Source: Nymphalis io | Taxonomy: Eukaryota > Arthropoda > Insecta > Lepidoptera > Nymphalidae | Length of the DNA: 64,000 nt | Assembly: GCF_905147045.1 (NCBI RefSeq) | Contig: NC_065905.1 | Coordinates: 6,448,001-6,512,000, forward strand | Reading direction: 5' to 3' | Part shown: positions 1-11,140 of the stretch, one piece after another | Position numbering within the stretch: position 1 is the first letter of the stretch | How the letters are laid out: each line of letters begins with the position of its first letter | Program-made: the position numbers and the translations under genes | The notes under the pieces: generated by a model | The model's input: only the letters and a program-made list of their open reading frames with translations | Told to the model about the DNA's origin: nothing | Databases searched by the model: none

Positions 1-1174
1 TTAATTTTTACGTTGTAATTTTTAAATTATTTTTAGTAGCTATGTTTGCTTAGGTCAAATCTTGAAAGCTGAATTTGAACAACTTCCTCATGTCTTACAG
101 AGTTGAAATTTTACATGTTGGTTCAGTTCCGATGATAAGCAAGCTTTTATGTACAAATTTCGTGTTTATGCTGTTCACTATTGAGGTGTTCCTTCCTTTA
201 GAGTCAATCCTGGGTGTAAAATTAGGTGATGTTTACCGTAAAAACATCATAAACACTTATTTTTACTTCGAAGAAATAAATATTTATTTATTTGACCTCT
301 CTTTTTTTAATATTTGGTGACTTAATTAATTAAAAAGTAACAAATTATTATTTTAACACTGAAATAATAATTGTATGAACTGTGTAATTGATAAATTTCG
401 TGTTTATTTAATAATATTCTTATTATATTTTTTACTACAAAATTATTTATTTTTATTAAGTAGGTTCTAGATTATTCCGTCTCGACTTCGCACGTCTCAA
501 ATTTGTATTTAACCCTATGGTATATTTTTTACGATAAGATTTAAATAATTATATTCATCAAGATTAGTGATTTATAAGTTTTAACTATAGTAACACACGA
601 TGTGTTACTACTACTACTGTCTTTTTTGTCACCTTTTTTATGCTCTTAATTAATATTTTAATTCAATTATTCTCTTGGTATAACTGTAAAACTGTTGTTC
701 CAAGAGAAAAATTTATTGGTTGGTTGATTTTTATTAATACTATCTAAGCAGGAAGCTTGAGAAAAGTTGAGCAAGTATAGTCATTTTTTAAATTTTTCTT
801 AACGTCAAACTGACTGCTACTTCTTTATTAAAGATTTATTCTATCCTTTTGATATATTGTCTTTGTCAGTAAATAAATGGTTTTATAACGTTACCGTGTA
901 TTAGCTTTCTCCTAACGCTTCTTTAGGTTTAATCTATATTTGAACTTCGTAAATATCATCACATTTCGAAATTTGGAAAAGACTCGAATAGCTCTGTATG
1001 AATAGTCTGCCTTTGAAGGAATACTCAGATTCTTTTCCTTTTTGACTGTTTACAATTTCGGACCATATTCTTCACTATCTTTAATAAAGGGTTGAATAAA
1101 TCAAAGACTTGCACGACATATTCTGCGCTCTGATGAAAATCTAATTCTTAAAACATCTTATTATATAGTGTAGC
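1..1174. other. AT-rich intergenic or intronic sequence, no gene seen
   Basis: I read both strands and found no exon-like stretch, RNA gene or recognisable transposon. It may be intron of the SGSM gene, whose first visible exon begins at 10977 and whose 5' end is missing. Confidence 0.5.
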
Positions 1175-1502
1175 TGACTGCCTCGTTGGTCTAGTGGCTT
1201 GATATAAGGCCGCAGACCCGGAGGTCCTGGGTTCAATTCCCAAGTCGGGCCAATAAAAAGTTATTGGGTTTTTCTGTCAGAAAATTCTCCGTAGCAGCCC
1301 GGAGTGTGGAAGTTGGAAGTGTGTACACTCCCGTGTCTCGGAAAGCACGTAAAGCCGTTGGTCCTGCGCCTGAACTCTTTCGCACGCTGTGTTTGCGCAC
1401 ACACTTGTGCACTATAATATCTCCTGCGTAGTTGGCTAATCTCTCTTGAGATTGACCGCCGTGGCCGAAATCGGTCTGGGGACATTATTATTATTATTAT
1501 TA
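1175..1502 (+). mobile_element. SINE-C copy 1 (tRNA-derived SINE)
   Basis: The head at about 1175-1250 is tRNA-like, with an A-box-like TGGTCTAGTGGC and a B-box-like GGTTCAATTCC. A tRNA-unrelated body follows, and the element ends in an ATT microsatellite. It aligns along its length with the copy at 4581..4957 but lacks about 60 bases in the middle of the body. It is not a functional tRNA, because the anticodon arm and acceptor pairing are not maintained and it runs on into the SINE body. Confidence 0.85.
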
Positions 1503-3127
1503 TAAGTGTAGCCTAGTATTCGTGTATAGCCTAGTGTATAATACAAATTGTTGATCCTAACAGAGTTTAAAGCCTGGCAAGCCTTTAGATTTTACGTGTT
1601 TTCTTTGTGTTTATAATTCATTTCATACTCGGTATATGCCGCATAAAAAATGTACACATCTAATAAAATATATTGGAAATTTTCAATATTAAAATAAGTA
1701 GGTCTGTTATCGTATATTTATCGTTATAGCTAAAAATATCCTTATGTTTTAAATATATTAAAATTGTTTTGTAATGTTTATAATCTATAACAATATTTGT
1801 ATCAAATTATTTCATTCTTCTTAAATGTCTATCGGTAATATTGAAACACGTTCGTTCGTTCGTCTTAACGAGAAGTTATTTCTTATTTAGCTCATGCATT
1901 ATTTTTATCAGCTTACATTGGGTCGATAATCATTTTAAAAGCAATCGATATTTAAATAATGAATGAATACAATTCCAAGATATAAGTTTGTAATATCTGT
2001 ATACATTTAATACTTCAAAAATGAATTCACATTGTCAGGTCATGTTTTAATTTGCAAATAACTAATGATTTTCATTTTAAATATATTTTTTAATTTTACA
2101 GTTTCATTTAAAACTTAAAACAAATCTGGCTCGTGTGGTAAAACGGAATTGATTTATTAATTGGGCTTTCGTATAATTTTGATAATTACTGTTTATATAT
2201 TTATATATAAACAGTAATTATATATATAAACATAAACAGTAATTATAAATATAAACGTATATATATAAACAGTAATTATAAACAGTAATAAAATAATAAT
2301 TATATATATATATATTTGTATACTGTGTATACAATGAGGTTTACTTCATTCTCGTTAATACGTCATACGCATGGCGCTGGTTATACAAAATCGATATGAA
2401 ACAAGCTACAATACACTATATTGTTGACGCTGTAAGCTTGTGAAGTAATATTTAAGAACAATGGCAAAGTAATGGCTTATACAATACGAGTATACTAAGT
2501 AAAGCATTGTATAATGACATAACAAAGATTCTACAATTTTCAAGAAGTATATAATTTTAAAAGAGCTGTTTAATATTGTTAGAAATATGCTTAATTGATA
2601 AATATAATAAACGTTGTAATTGGCTCTATCTTAGTATTTATAATAAGTATCCTTATTGCACGCAATAGTACGCCAGTGGGCCAAATTTTAATGAATATGC
2701 TTATAATATTAAATATGTATACAGGCCTATGAGAAATGATACATAAATTAAAACAAAAATCGAATGATTTTATTTATTTTTGTTTCATTTAACATGTCTA
2801 GTTTTGGTTATATTAAAGTTGGATTTGAATAAAGGAGACTTTTCAGTTTATATGATCGTATCCTCTGTTTTCGTTTTAAATTAAAAAATAACACGTGAAT
2901 GTTAGATAATAAATGAACATTGTATTCGATGTAATAGCCCGATAGAAGAAATGTCCAAAAGTTTCACACGAGTGAAATCTAGTATAGCCATACTAGATTT
3001 ACACATAAATATAAATCACTCTGGTTATAATAACCCATTGCAAAGTATTATTTAAGTAGAATATATTGTTTTATATTTTATTTTAAAATAATAAAGCAAA
3101 AAAGTTTGCTCTTAAGGATTATTTATT
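1503..3127. other. AT-rich non-coding stretch
   Basis: No exon or transposon is recognised apart from the short palindromic repeat cluster near 2183-2310. Confidence 0.5.
2183..2310. repeat. Cluster of ACAGTAATTATA units, partly palindromic, with TA-rich tail
   Basis: A hairpin at 2183-2220 pairs TAATTACTGTTTATA with its reverse complement. Further direct copies of ACAGTAATTATA follow to about 2290, and then a TA run. It is probably a decayed AT-rich satellite or MITE remnant. Confidence 0.6.
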
Positions 3128-3326
3128 GTAGCTTATTTCATCACGCTGCTCCAATGGAGATTGGCAGAAATGTGGCAGATTTTCATCGGATACATGCAGA
3201 TATCCGTATAATTAATTACTAATAAACTCAAATTAAGCACATGCCAATTAAGTGGTGCCTGCCTGTCTTAAGCACGCAATCTTCAGACAAGATATACGTG
3301 TTCTAACCACTGAGCCATTCTGACTC
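3128..3326 (-). mobile_element. SINE-B fragment, degenerate
   Basis: It contains decayed SINE-B landmarks on the minus strand: the 'CACGCTGCTCCAATG' body block near 3143 and, at the far end, a tRNA-like head (TTCTAACCACTGAGCCAT near 3301). Confidence 0.6.
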
Positions 3327-4002
3327 TAATCAATACCAGACTTAAATGTATTCAAATTAATTCATGATCCTATTATGTTTGTTTGTATTGGAAAATTAAA
3401 TTCTTATAAAATAGAAAGCTTTTGTGTGAAGATTCTCATCGGTATTTATTCAAGCGAATACAATTTCGATTATCAGACATTGTTTAGGAAATATGTTAGG
3501 GGTTAAATAGTACGTAGCCTTGACTACGTATTTGCCTTTCCGATATCGAGCCGTAAGCCAATATTACAAAGTCTCGTTCAATTGTGTACTTACTTAATTG
3601 ATATATGTGTAAATATACTATTAGCAAGCGACACATTTGTGATGACGGATTTATTAAAGAAGAACGTAATTGAATCGTAGCGTTTGAATTATATTGTGTA
3701 CACATGATAAATGTAGGTTAGGTTAAGTTTTGTATGTGTCTTTTTTAAGAACGTCTAAATTGGTTGATATAACAACTTATTTTTTAAATAAAGCTTATTT
3801 GAAAACGATTTTTGTCAAGTCAGCCAGACAGAAAATTGTCGGTCCGTACGAGCGCTGCCAAAGCCATAAGATAAATGAAAGCTCTATGATATGATATGAT
3901 CTGTAGATTTCCAAATTACATTTCAATGTTTCAATAAATATTAAAAAATTACGGTAAATTTAATATTTGTCACACAGTATATACGGCAAATTTAATATTT
4001 GT

Positions 4003-4306
4003 CACTGGTGGTAGGGCTTTGTACTGGTGGTAGCGCTTTGTGCAAGCTCGTCTGGGTAGGTACCACCCACTCATCAGATATTCTACCGCAAAACAGCAAT
4101 ACTTGATATTGTTGTGTTCCGGTTTGAAGGGTGAGTGAGCCAGTGTAATTACAGGCACAAGGGACATAAAATCTTAGTTCCCAAGGTTGGTGGCGCATTG
4201 GCTATAAGCGATGGTTGACATTTCTTACAATGCCAATGTCTAAGGGCGTTTGGTGACCACTTACCATCAGGTCGCCCATATGCTCGTCCACCTTCCTATT
4301 CTATAA
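4003..4306 (+). mobile_element. SINE-A copy with duplicated head
   Basis: A full-length SINE-A runs from ACTGGTGGTAG to TTCCTATTCTATA, followed by a TA run in place of the poly(A) tail. The first about 20 bases (CTGGTGGTAGGGCTTTGT) are present twice, and the sequence AAATTTAATATTTGTCAC occurs both before and at the insertion edge. Antisense reading of the element gives spurious short ORFs. Confidence 0.85.
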
Positions 4307-4580
4307 TATATATATATATATATATATAAGTATATTATATATATAATTATAATGATTTTGAACATTTTAATTTATTCAAAATTACCGTATAAACTTTGAT
4401 CGTTACAACAATTTGGTCCGATAGTTTGAGAGAATATAGGTTATTGGAATACAAGCACGAAAAAAAGGCGTGGGTCGGAGAGATAACAAGTATCAGTACA
4501 TCACAGCTGTTCTATAAGATCGCACTTCCTATCTTACTCATGTAATATTAAAAATCGATTTATGGTGATACGCTATTTTG

Positions 4581-4957
4581 ATAATAATAAAATAATAATA
4601 ATGTCCTCCAGACCGATTTCGGCCACGGCCATCTAAGAGAGATTAGCCAACTACGCAGGAGATATTATAATGTACAAGTGTGTGCGGAAACACAAGTACA
4701 CTCTCTATTCTCTAACTTTCATAATCCTATGGGACGGCTATCAGACACGACCCGAAAGAGTTCAGGCGGAGGACCAACTTGGAGGCTTTGCGTCCTGTCG
4801 AGGCACGGGAGTGTACAAACTTCCAGACTCCGGGCTGCTACTAAGAATTTTCTGACATAAAAACCCAATAAATTTTTATTGGTCTGACCTGGGAATTGAA
4901 CCCAGGACCCCCAGATCTGCGGCCTTACATCAAGCCACTAGACCAACGAGGCAGTCA
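4581..4957 (-). mobile_element. SINE-C copy 2, near full length
   Basis: Read on the minus strand, it has a tRNA-like head (TGACTGCCTCGTTGGTCTAG), a B-box GGTTCAATTCCC and a body matching 1175..1502, and it ends in ATT repeats. At about 377 bp it is the best reference copy of this family here. Confidence 0.85.
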
Positions 4958-6155
4958 GATTTTGATAAATGTATCCTTAAAATGTTATAATTATTACGGT
5001 AAATGTCGCATATCAGTGCAGGTTTGAGTTTGTTCTAACAGTACATAGAAATAGCCTCGATGCTAATCGGTTTATTCATGTGCTTAATTTTTTTTTATTT
5101 CAAAAAAATATATTGAACGACTTAAGTTTTCCTCTGCTTAATTAGTACGGGTATCGTTCTTATAAATATTTTGATCATAAAATTTTATTAGTATAGTATA
5201 TTTAAATATAATCTACAAGTAAGTTATCCGACTTCAATTAAGCAATAAGTGATTGAAATATTTAACGTTTAAGCTATAAAACCGAGTAACGATAAATCGT
5301 TCAATGAATTGATCTAATGTTGAATGCCTTAATAACGTAATGGAGCGATGTATGCGGGCATTCACTCAGACTCGACGCAACCAAATAGACGATAAATGGT
5401 AAATGTACTTCACTAGCTTAACGTCACTAGCTTCACCTACGTTGAGAACATAGTTTTCATCTTTCAAGAAATAGAGCGAAATTCACATAAAGACTTTTTA
5501 TAACGTATATATATGCTTAATGCACTTTTAAAATACAAGCAAATAGTTGTAAATATTGTCTACGACTTTTTATTGATTTATTTTTACATATTTAGAAATT
5601 AATAAAGATGTTCTTTTTTATCACTATGGAGGCCTAGTTTCTACTGGAAACATAAAAAATACAAATATTTTTAATAAAATATATATAATTTCCGATAGGC
5701 ATTGTTATTTCGAAATATCAATTAATTTTTCTCTTTCATTTACGAAAGCAATTTTATACGTAACTACATTCAGTTTTTTTATGTTATTAGGTCTTTAGCT
5801 TTTATGTCGTAAATAATGCTAAGTTTAGTGGAAAAAATAAAAATCTCAATTTTTACGATTTTACGTGTGTTTGTGAATTATTCTTGGAAGGTTGACAGTG
5901 GGAGACAGTTGCCAGCTGGCAGAATTATTTTTACGGAGTTTAACTTATAGAGTTCTGTTCTGATAATAGACCTATCAAATATAGGATCTCTCTCGGGTCT
6001 GTCCAAAAAAATATGTAGTATATTAGTTTCATATCCATATTCGGGATAATCTTTAGCTTTACGTACGTGTATGCGAGGTGAGTAAATATTAGAGACATAT
6101 ATGTTATTAGATGTTTTTTGTAAATGTTTTTGATTCATTATTTTTCTTTCTCTTT
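4958..6155. other. Non-coding stretch, nothing recognised
   Basis: This is AT-rich sequence with no exon-like reading frame and no repeat that I could match to the families in the rest of the window. Confidence 0.5.
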
Positions 6156-6425
6156 TTTTATAAAATAGGTAGCAGATAGGCAAATGGGCCACCTGATGGT
6201 CACTATCACCCATAGATATAGGCGCTGTAAGAAATATTAACTATTTCTTACATCGCCTAAGCGCCACCAACTTTGCGAACTTAGTTGGTATGTACCTTGT
6301 GCCTGTAGTTTATTTAAATTGGCTCACTTACCCTTCAAACCGGAACACAATAATAATAAGCATTGTTGTTTGGTGATAGAATATCAATATGTAATGAGTG
6401 GGTGGTACCTACCCAGACGGGTATA
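6156..6425 (-). mobile_element. SINE-A copy, degenerate
   Basis: The minus-strand SINE-A has its poly(T) side near 6156 and the GTGGGTGGTACCTACCCAGAC head block at its right end. It lies head-to-head with the plus-strand copy starting at 6493. Confidence 0.8.
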
Positions 6426-6492
6426 TAAAGTAATAAGTAATAGATTGACTTTGTATTTATTAAGTAAGTAGGATTGAATTTGTTTATATTAA

Positions 6493-6760
6493 GCTAGTCT
6501 GGGTAGGTACCACCCACTCATCAGATATTCTACCGCAAAACAGCAGTACTTTATATTGTTGTGTTCCGGTTTGGAGGGTGAGTGAGCCAGTGTAATTACA
6601 GGCACAAGGGACATAAAATCTTAGTTCCCAAGATTGGAGGCGCATTGACTATGTAAGCAATAGTTGACATTTCTAACAATGCCAATGTCTAAGAGCGTTG
6701 GAGACCACATACGATCAGGTGGCCCATATGCTCGTCCGCCTTCCTATTCTATAAAAAAAT
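6493..6760 (+). mobile_element. SINE-A copy, 5' truncated
   Basis: It starts at the GTCTGGGTAGGTACC block and ends TTCCTATTCTATAAAAAAA. It lacks the first about 25 bases of the family. With 6156..6425 it forms an inverted pair separated by about 70 bases. Confidence 0.85.
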
Positions 6761-6849
6761 ATATATCGTATAATGCCGTATCGATATTGCAATATATCGC
6801 ATCGTATAGGGAATCCCTATTCGTATTCATCCTTACATATATAGTGTTA

Positions 6850-7105
6850 GGTTCTTTGAGTAAAAGTTTCGTAATACCGCCAACATGGCAAATATATATA
6901 AAATATAAAAGATGACCCAGTGTTGAACTTTGTGTTACTCCAGAGGATTTTGTACAAAATCACTTCTTACACTACATGAAACTATCGCTTGCATTCTGCT
7001 TTTAATGTTTGAGGCAAACCATCTTAATTGGTTACCAATACATAATTTATTCAGGTTTTGCAGGATGATGATGTGATCGAAATCGATTTAGAATGCGTTC
7101 GCTTG
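6850..7105 (-). mobile_element. Reverse-transcriptase fragment of a non-LTR retrotransposon
   Basis: Minus-strand translation from about 7100 gives an RT-like stretch: FDHII, LNKLCIGNQLRWFAS, SRMQA. After a one-base frame change it gives PSGVTQSSTLG, a decayed form of the conserved GVPQGSVLGP motif of Jockey/CR1-type reverse transcriptases. A stop and a frameshift show it is dead. Neither end of the element is recognisable. The family assignment is recalled, not searched. Confidence 0.7.
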
Positions 7106-8006
7106 GAATCATTTTGGACGATAATTTCCTATTTCTGTTCTTGACTCTTTTTTGTGAACGAATATGTCAAAGCTCCAGCAGCCAAAAGTATTGTATCAAA
7201 TGTTTATTCAAAAGAACAATGTATAACTAACATAAGATAGTATGATGTAATGTTGTTTATGTTGTTTTGACTTCATGGGCGCGCATCTTATTGATAAGCA
7301 AAAGGGCGGAATATGCATTGATTTATTTATTCATCGTACTTACCTAATACGTGTCTTTGTTGCGCGTTAAATATGTAATTTTTACAATTTCTAATATTAT
7401 TTTTATGGTATATATTATATTTCCAATTATTTATATTATTCAAATTTAGATACGCAGAGTGAAGCTAAGTTTTTCTACAAAGGTTTCTATTCTTACTTGA
7501 AAATGCTGTTATGCTTGTCATACTGTCTCGAACTAATTAAAGTAGTTTTGTTCCTTTTATGAATGAAAGTGTTTATAAGCTGTTCAATAGTTATATACCA
7601 CACTCAAAACAAAAACAATAAAGATAAAGACCAAATAAGAAATAAAAAATCACAAACGACTTAAAAATAAGTTCCTATTATAATTAGATATGCTATTATA
7701 ATTGCTTTTATTATTAATAAATGTAGATGTTTTAATCAATTTTAATAACTTCAACTTCAAGTAGTTAAGTAGTAAGTATAATAACTCTTAATAAAAAACC
7801 AAATTGAGTAATTTTCCACTTCTAAGTTCATTTTCTGTTGTTGTTGAAGTCGATTTAATTTTTATTTCTATTTTCTCTTTTAAATGTAAACATAAAAGCG
7901 CGCAGTTAACTGGGCTAAGAAAGCTGTTTTACCTTTTATATAATCAAGTGCAGTATTCTTATAGCAATTTAAGTTAGCTTATCAGTTTGGGTTATTTTTT
8001 GGCAAG

Positions 8007-8305
8007 TTTTTTTTTTTTTTTTTATAGAATAGGAAGGCGGACGAGCATATGGGCCACCTGACGGTAAGTGGTCACCAACGCTCTTAGACATTAGCATTGT
8101 AAGAAATGTCAACCATCGCTTACATATCCAATGCGCCACCAACCTTGGGAACTAAGATTTTATGTCCCTTGTGCCTGTAATTACACTGGCTCACTCACCC
8201 TTCAAACCGGAACACAACAATACCAAGTATTGCTGTTTTGCGGTAGAATATCTGATGAGTGGGTGGTACCTACCCAGACGAGCTTGCACAAAGCCCTACC
8301 ACCAG
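8007..8305 (-). mobile_element. SINE-A copy, full length
   Basis: A poly(T) of 18 bases at 8007 is the tail on the minus strand. The element runs to CTACCACCAGTA at its head. It is well preserved, so an antisense ORF spans it by chance. Confidence 0.9.
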
Positions 8306-8796
8306 TAAAAAGTGAACTGCTCTCAGTAGAGTGAAAACATTAAACGGTTTTCAATTTGTAAATTAGGACCAAATAAATTACTTATAAATTGTTCGTAATG
8401 ATGCATCGGTTTTTATGTACTTTCCTGCAAATAAAACATTTTACTGGATACCCTACTACGTATTTTTCTTATTTAAATATTTATATTATTCTGTAATATT
8501 ACTAACAATTACATATTGAAATAGAAAAACGCAATTTAAATCATAAAATTCGGCTACGCGATTGAGAAACAAACTAAAAATCTGATATGTTAAGACTTGA
8601 ATTGCGATGTTCGATTAAGCGGTTGTGTAGTGGCGGAAAGTTTATTTTGTTTGCGATTTTGGCCATAATTATTCTTAAGGTCAAAGATATACAAAGAAGG
8701 TACGCAGTTCTCCTTATTCTTACCCAAAAAAAACTTCTTACAATGTGTCGTTAACGTTGGTATTATTAGTATAGATTTTTGTTCACTGCTATCATA

Positions 8797-9103
8797 CAGT
8801 AACAGTAACAGCCTGTTAATGTCCCACTGCTGGGCTAAGGCCTCTCCATTTTGGTAAGAAGGTTTGGAGCTTATTCCACTACGCTGCTCCAGTGCGGGTT
8901 GGTAGAATACACATGTGGCAGAATTTCAATGAAATTAGACACATGCAGGTTTCCTCTCGATGTTTTCCTTCACCGTCAAGTACGAGATGAATTATAAACA
9001 CAAATTAAGCACATGAATCTTCAGTGGTGCTTACCCGGTTTTGATCACGACCCACGATCATCGGTTAAGATTCATGCGTTCTTACCACTAGGCCATCTCG
9101 GCT
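8797..9103 (-). mobile_element. SINE-B copy, full length
   Basis: The minus-strand copy is complete from the GTAACAGTAACAGCC tail at 8797 to the tRNA-like head (GCCATCTCGGC on the plus strand, 9092-9102). The middle carries the family block GATGTTTTCCTTCACCGT. Confidence 0.9.
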
Positions 9104-9222
9104 TAATGCTATCATACTAATATGTTATACATGCATGCATTATATGTTGAAATACATTAATAACTGTTGCGATATCATAATCTCATAACGTGACCTAAAA
9201 ATTATAATATAAATACATTTAT

Positions 9223-9505
9223 CACTTTGTGGTAGGTTTATGTACAAGACCGTCTCGGCGGGTACCACCCACTCATCGTATACATATTTTACCGGTAAAC
9301 GCCAATATTTAGTATTGTTGTGTTCCAGTTTGAAGGGTGAGTAAGCCAGCGTAAATTCTGGTACAAGAGATATATCAACTTAGTTCGCAAGGTCAATATG
9401 CCTTCCGCATATTGGCGATGTTAGGAATGGTTAATATTTCTTGTTTCATGTGGTGATCACTTACCATCAGGTGGCCAATTTGCTCACTCGCCTACCTGTT
9501 TTATA
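9223..9505 (+). mobile_element. SINE-A copy, degenerate
   Basis: It has a diverged head (TTTGTGGTAGGTTTATGTAC), the conserved GTACCACCCACTCATC block and the end block CCATCAGGTGGCCAATTTGC, followed by a TA run. Confidence 0.75.
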
Positions 9506-9534
9506 ATATATATATTGATTTATATAATTGTAAG

Positions 9535-9775
9535 AAAAATTAACAAATTATTGTAAGTGATACCTTCCGCCCATTGAGATGGTCACTGAAAGGAATATCA
9601 ACAATGCCTTACAATTTCAATGCATTTGAAACGTTGTGCCGTATGTACCTGTAATTACGTTGGTTGACTCTAGGCTTACCTTTAAACTGGAACAGTGCTA
9701 TGCAAAGCATTATTGTTCGGCAGTAGAATAAGTATAAATGAGGCTGGTAGGTATACCTACACTTGCATAAAACCT
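9535..9775 (-). mobile_element. SINE-A copy, very degenerate
   Basis: The order of diverged family blocks is kept on the minus strand (GTACCTGTAATTACG, CAAAGCATTATTGTTCGGCAG, and a GGTAGGTATACCTAC remnant of the head). It lies tail-to-tail with the copy at 9223..9505. Confidence 0.55.
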
Positions 9776-10224
9776 ATCTATTAACATATGAAACTTTGCA
9801 GTAACAACTATAACAGAACGATATCATTACATTTATAAGTAAATTATTTAAGCTATATTACAAAAAGAGCCTTTGAATTCGGTGCAAACGATGAACTATT
9901 ATACCCGCCGAAGACTCTTTCGTTGAAAGGCTAAGCCGTCGAAAACATATTTTTAAAAGTGCTTCAAATTATTCTAAACTTTTATATTGTAGAGATCGCT
10001 TTTTATTAAATTTAGTTTCAAAGTACGCTTCACCTTGAATAGCTATTTGAGCGATGGATCAAAATGCCTTTGATAACTTTTAAATGAGTTGGTGATAATA
10101 CCGATCTACGATTACGTTTTTGGTGAAATATTACAATTTTATTTAAGGCAAAATGCACTCTGAATAGTGTTATATGAAATTATTTGAAAGGCATACAATA
10201 TATAAATACTATGCGTAGTAGTAG

Positions 10225-10315
10225 GTAGTAATTAGTAGTATTAGTATCCAGGTTCGAACCCGCAATTTTTGGTTAACATTCACGTGTTCTAACCACAAAG
10301 CCATCTCGGTTTGCA
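10225..10315 (-). mobile_element. SINE-B head fragment
   Basis: Only the tRNA-like head is present, as reverse-complement GGTTCGAACCCGCAA with TTCTAACCACAAAGCCATCT. Confidence 0.6.
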
Positions 10316-10976
10316 TAATTTGGTAGTACCTAATAATATATGTACGTAACATAACTACGATATACTTGAATATTAATTATAATTTTTGTAAATTAAACTT
10401 TACCAAAGAAAATTTTGGTACAATCTACATTAAGGAGTGAAAATATTTAAATCTATATATTTGTATTTTAGATTTGGAACCAACTTGATAACACGGAGAT
10501 GCGATTTGGGCTGTAACAATATCGCTTGGAAAATGATTTTAATAAAACTTGAAGTGGGTTCTTTAAAAGCAGTTTTTTATTATGGTTTATCTTCAGTGCT
10601 TAAGGAATTGTTGACCTTGCTTGATTGTGCGCTACTGATAAATATGCCCCGCGTAGACCTCACCCCTTCGTGTCCTGTATTTACAGAGAAAAAATGTCAC
10701 AGGTTTGTTCAGCATAACGTCTCGTCCCGCGAAATTTGATTTGAAAATTGATTTATTAGGCGACAAAGGTAACGCGATTTACGCGTATAAATTACGTAAA
10801 ACAATATACTAAAAATATACATATTACAAAAATAAGGTGAAACTGCCTTTGATGTTGTTTTATACAATATGATGATGTAAATAAGATAAATGCGACAGAG
10901 TAATATTATGATCGAATAAACGTGTAATGAAACGAAATTAAAATGTATTAATATTTAAACAAAGTGTTTTTTTTAG

Positions 10977-11140
10977 AACTGTCCAGAAGCGGCATTAGTC
11001 TCAGCTCGAGTTCTAGCTGCTGAAGGGGCTCCAGCTACGAGATCAGCGTCTGGGGTGGAGAGGCGACCGTCAGCTCCTCGTCCTCCTCTTAATAAAAGAG
11101 GATCCGGGTCCCTGTTGTCACAGCCGCCACCCCAATCAAA
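10977..11140 (+). CDS. SGSM: SGSM visible exon 1 (RUN domain linker)
   Basis: It follows a TTTTTTTTAG acceptor and ends at GTAAGT. The translation begins NCPEAALVSARVLAAEG and continues as a serine/proline-rich linker (RRPSAPRPP), which is where SGSM proteins join the two halves of the RUN region. It leaves phase 2. The upstream exon is not found. Confidence 0.85.

Noticed and set aside
1175..1250. Possible tRNA gene
   Set aside because: The A- and B-box-like sequence continues into a SINE body repeated at 4581..4957, and the cloverleaf is not maintained. It is a SINE head.
2183..2310. Spaced ACAGTAATTATA copies considered as a CRISPR-like array
   Set aside because: The units are short, irregularly spaced and lack unique spacers. 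This is eukaryotic DNA, and the pattern is an AT-rich repeat.
8131..8334. Repeated ORFs of about 65 aa starting MRHQPWEL (also near 3992, 20107, 34103 and 35940)
   Set aside because: All lie antisense inside SINE-A copies and simply reflect the shared repeat sequence. They have no independent gene evidence.
10437..10739. 100-residue ORF just upstream of SGSM visible exon 1, considered as the missing RUN exon
   Set aside because: The translation does not resemble the RUN N-terminal helices, and codon and base composition are like the surrounding intron.
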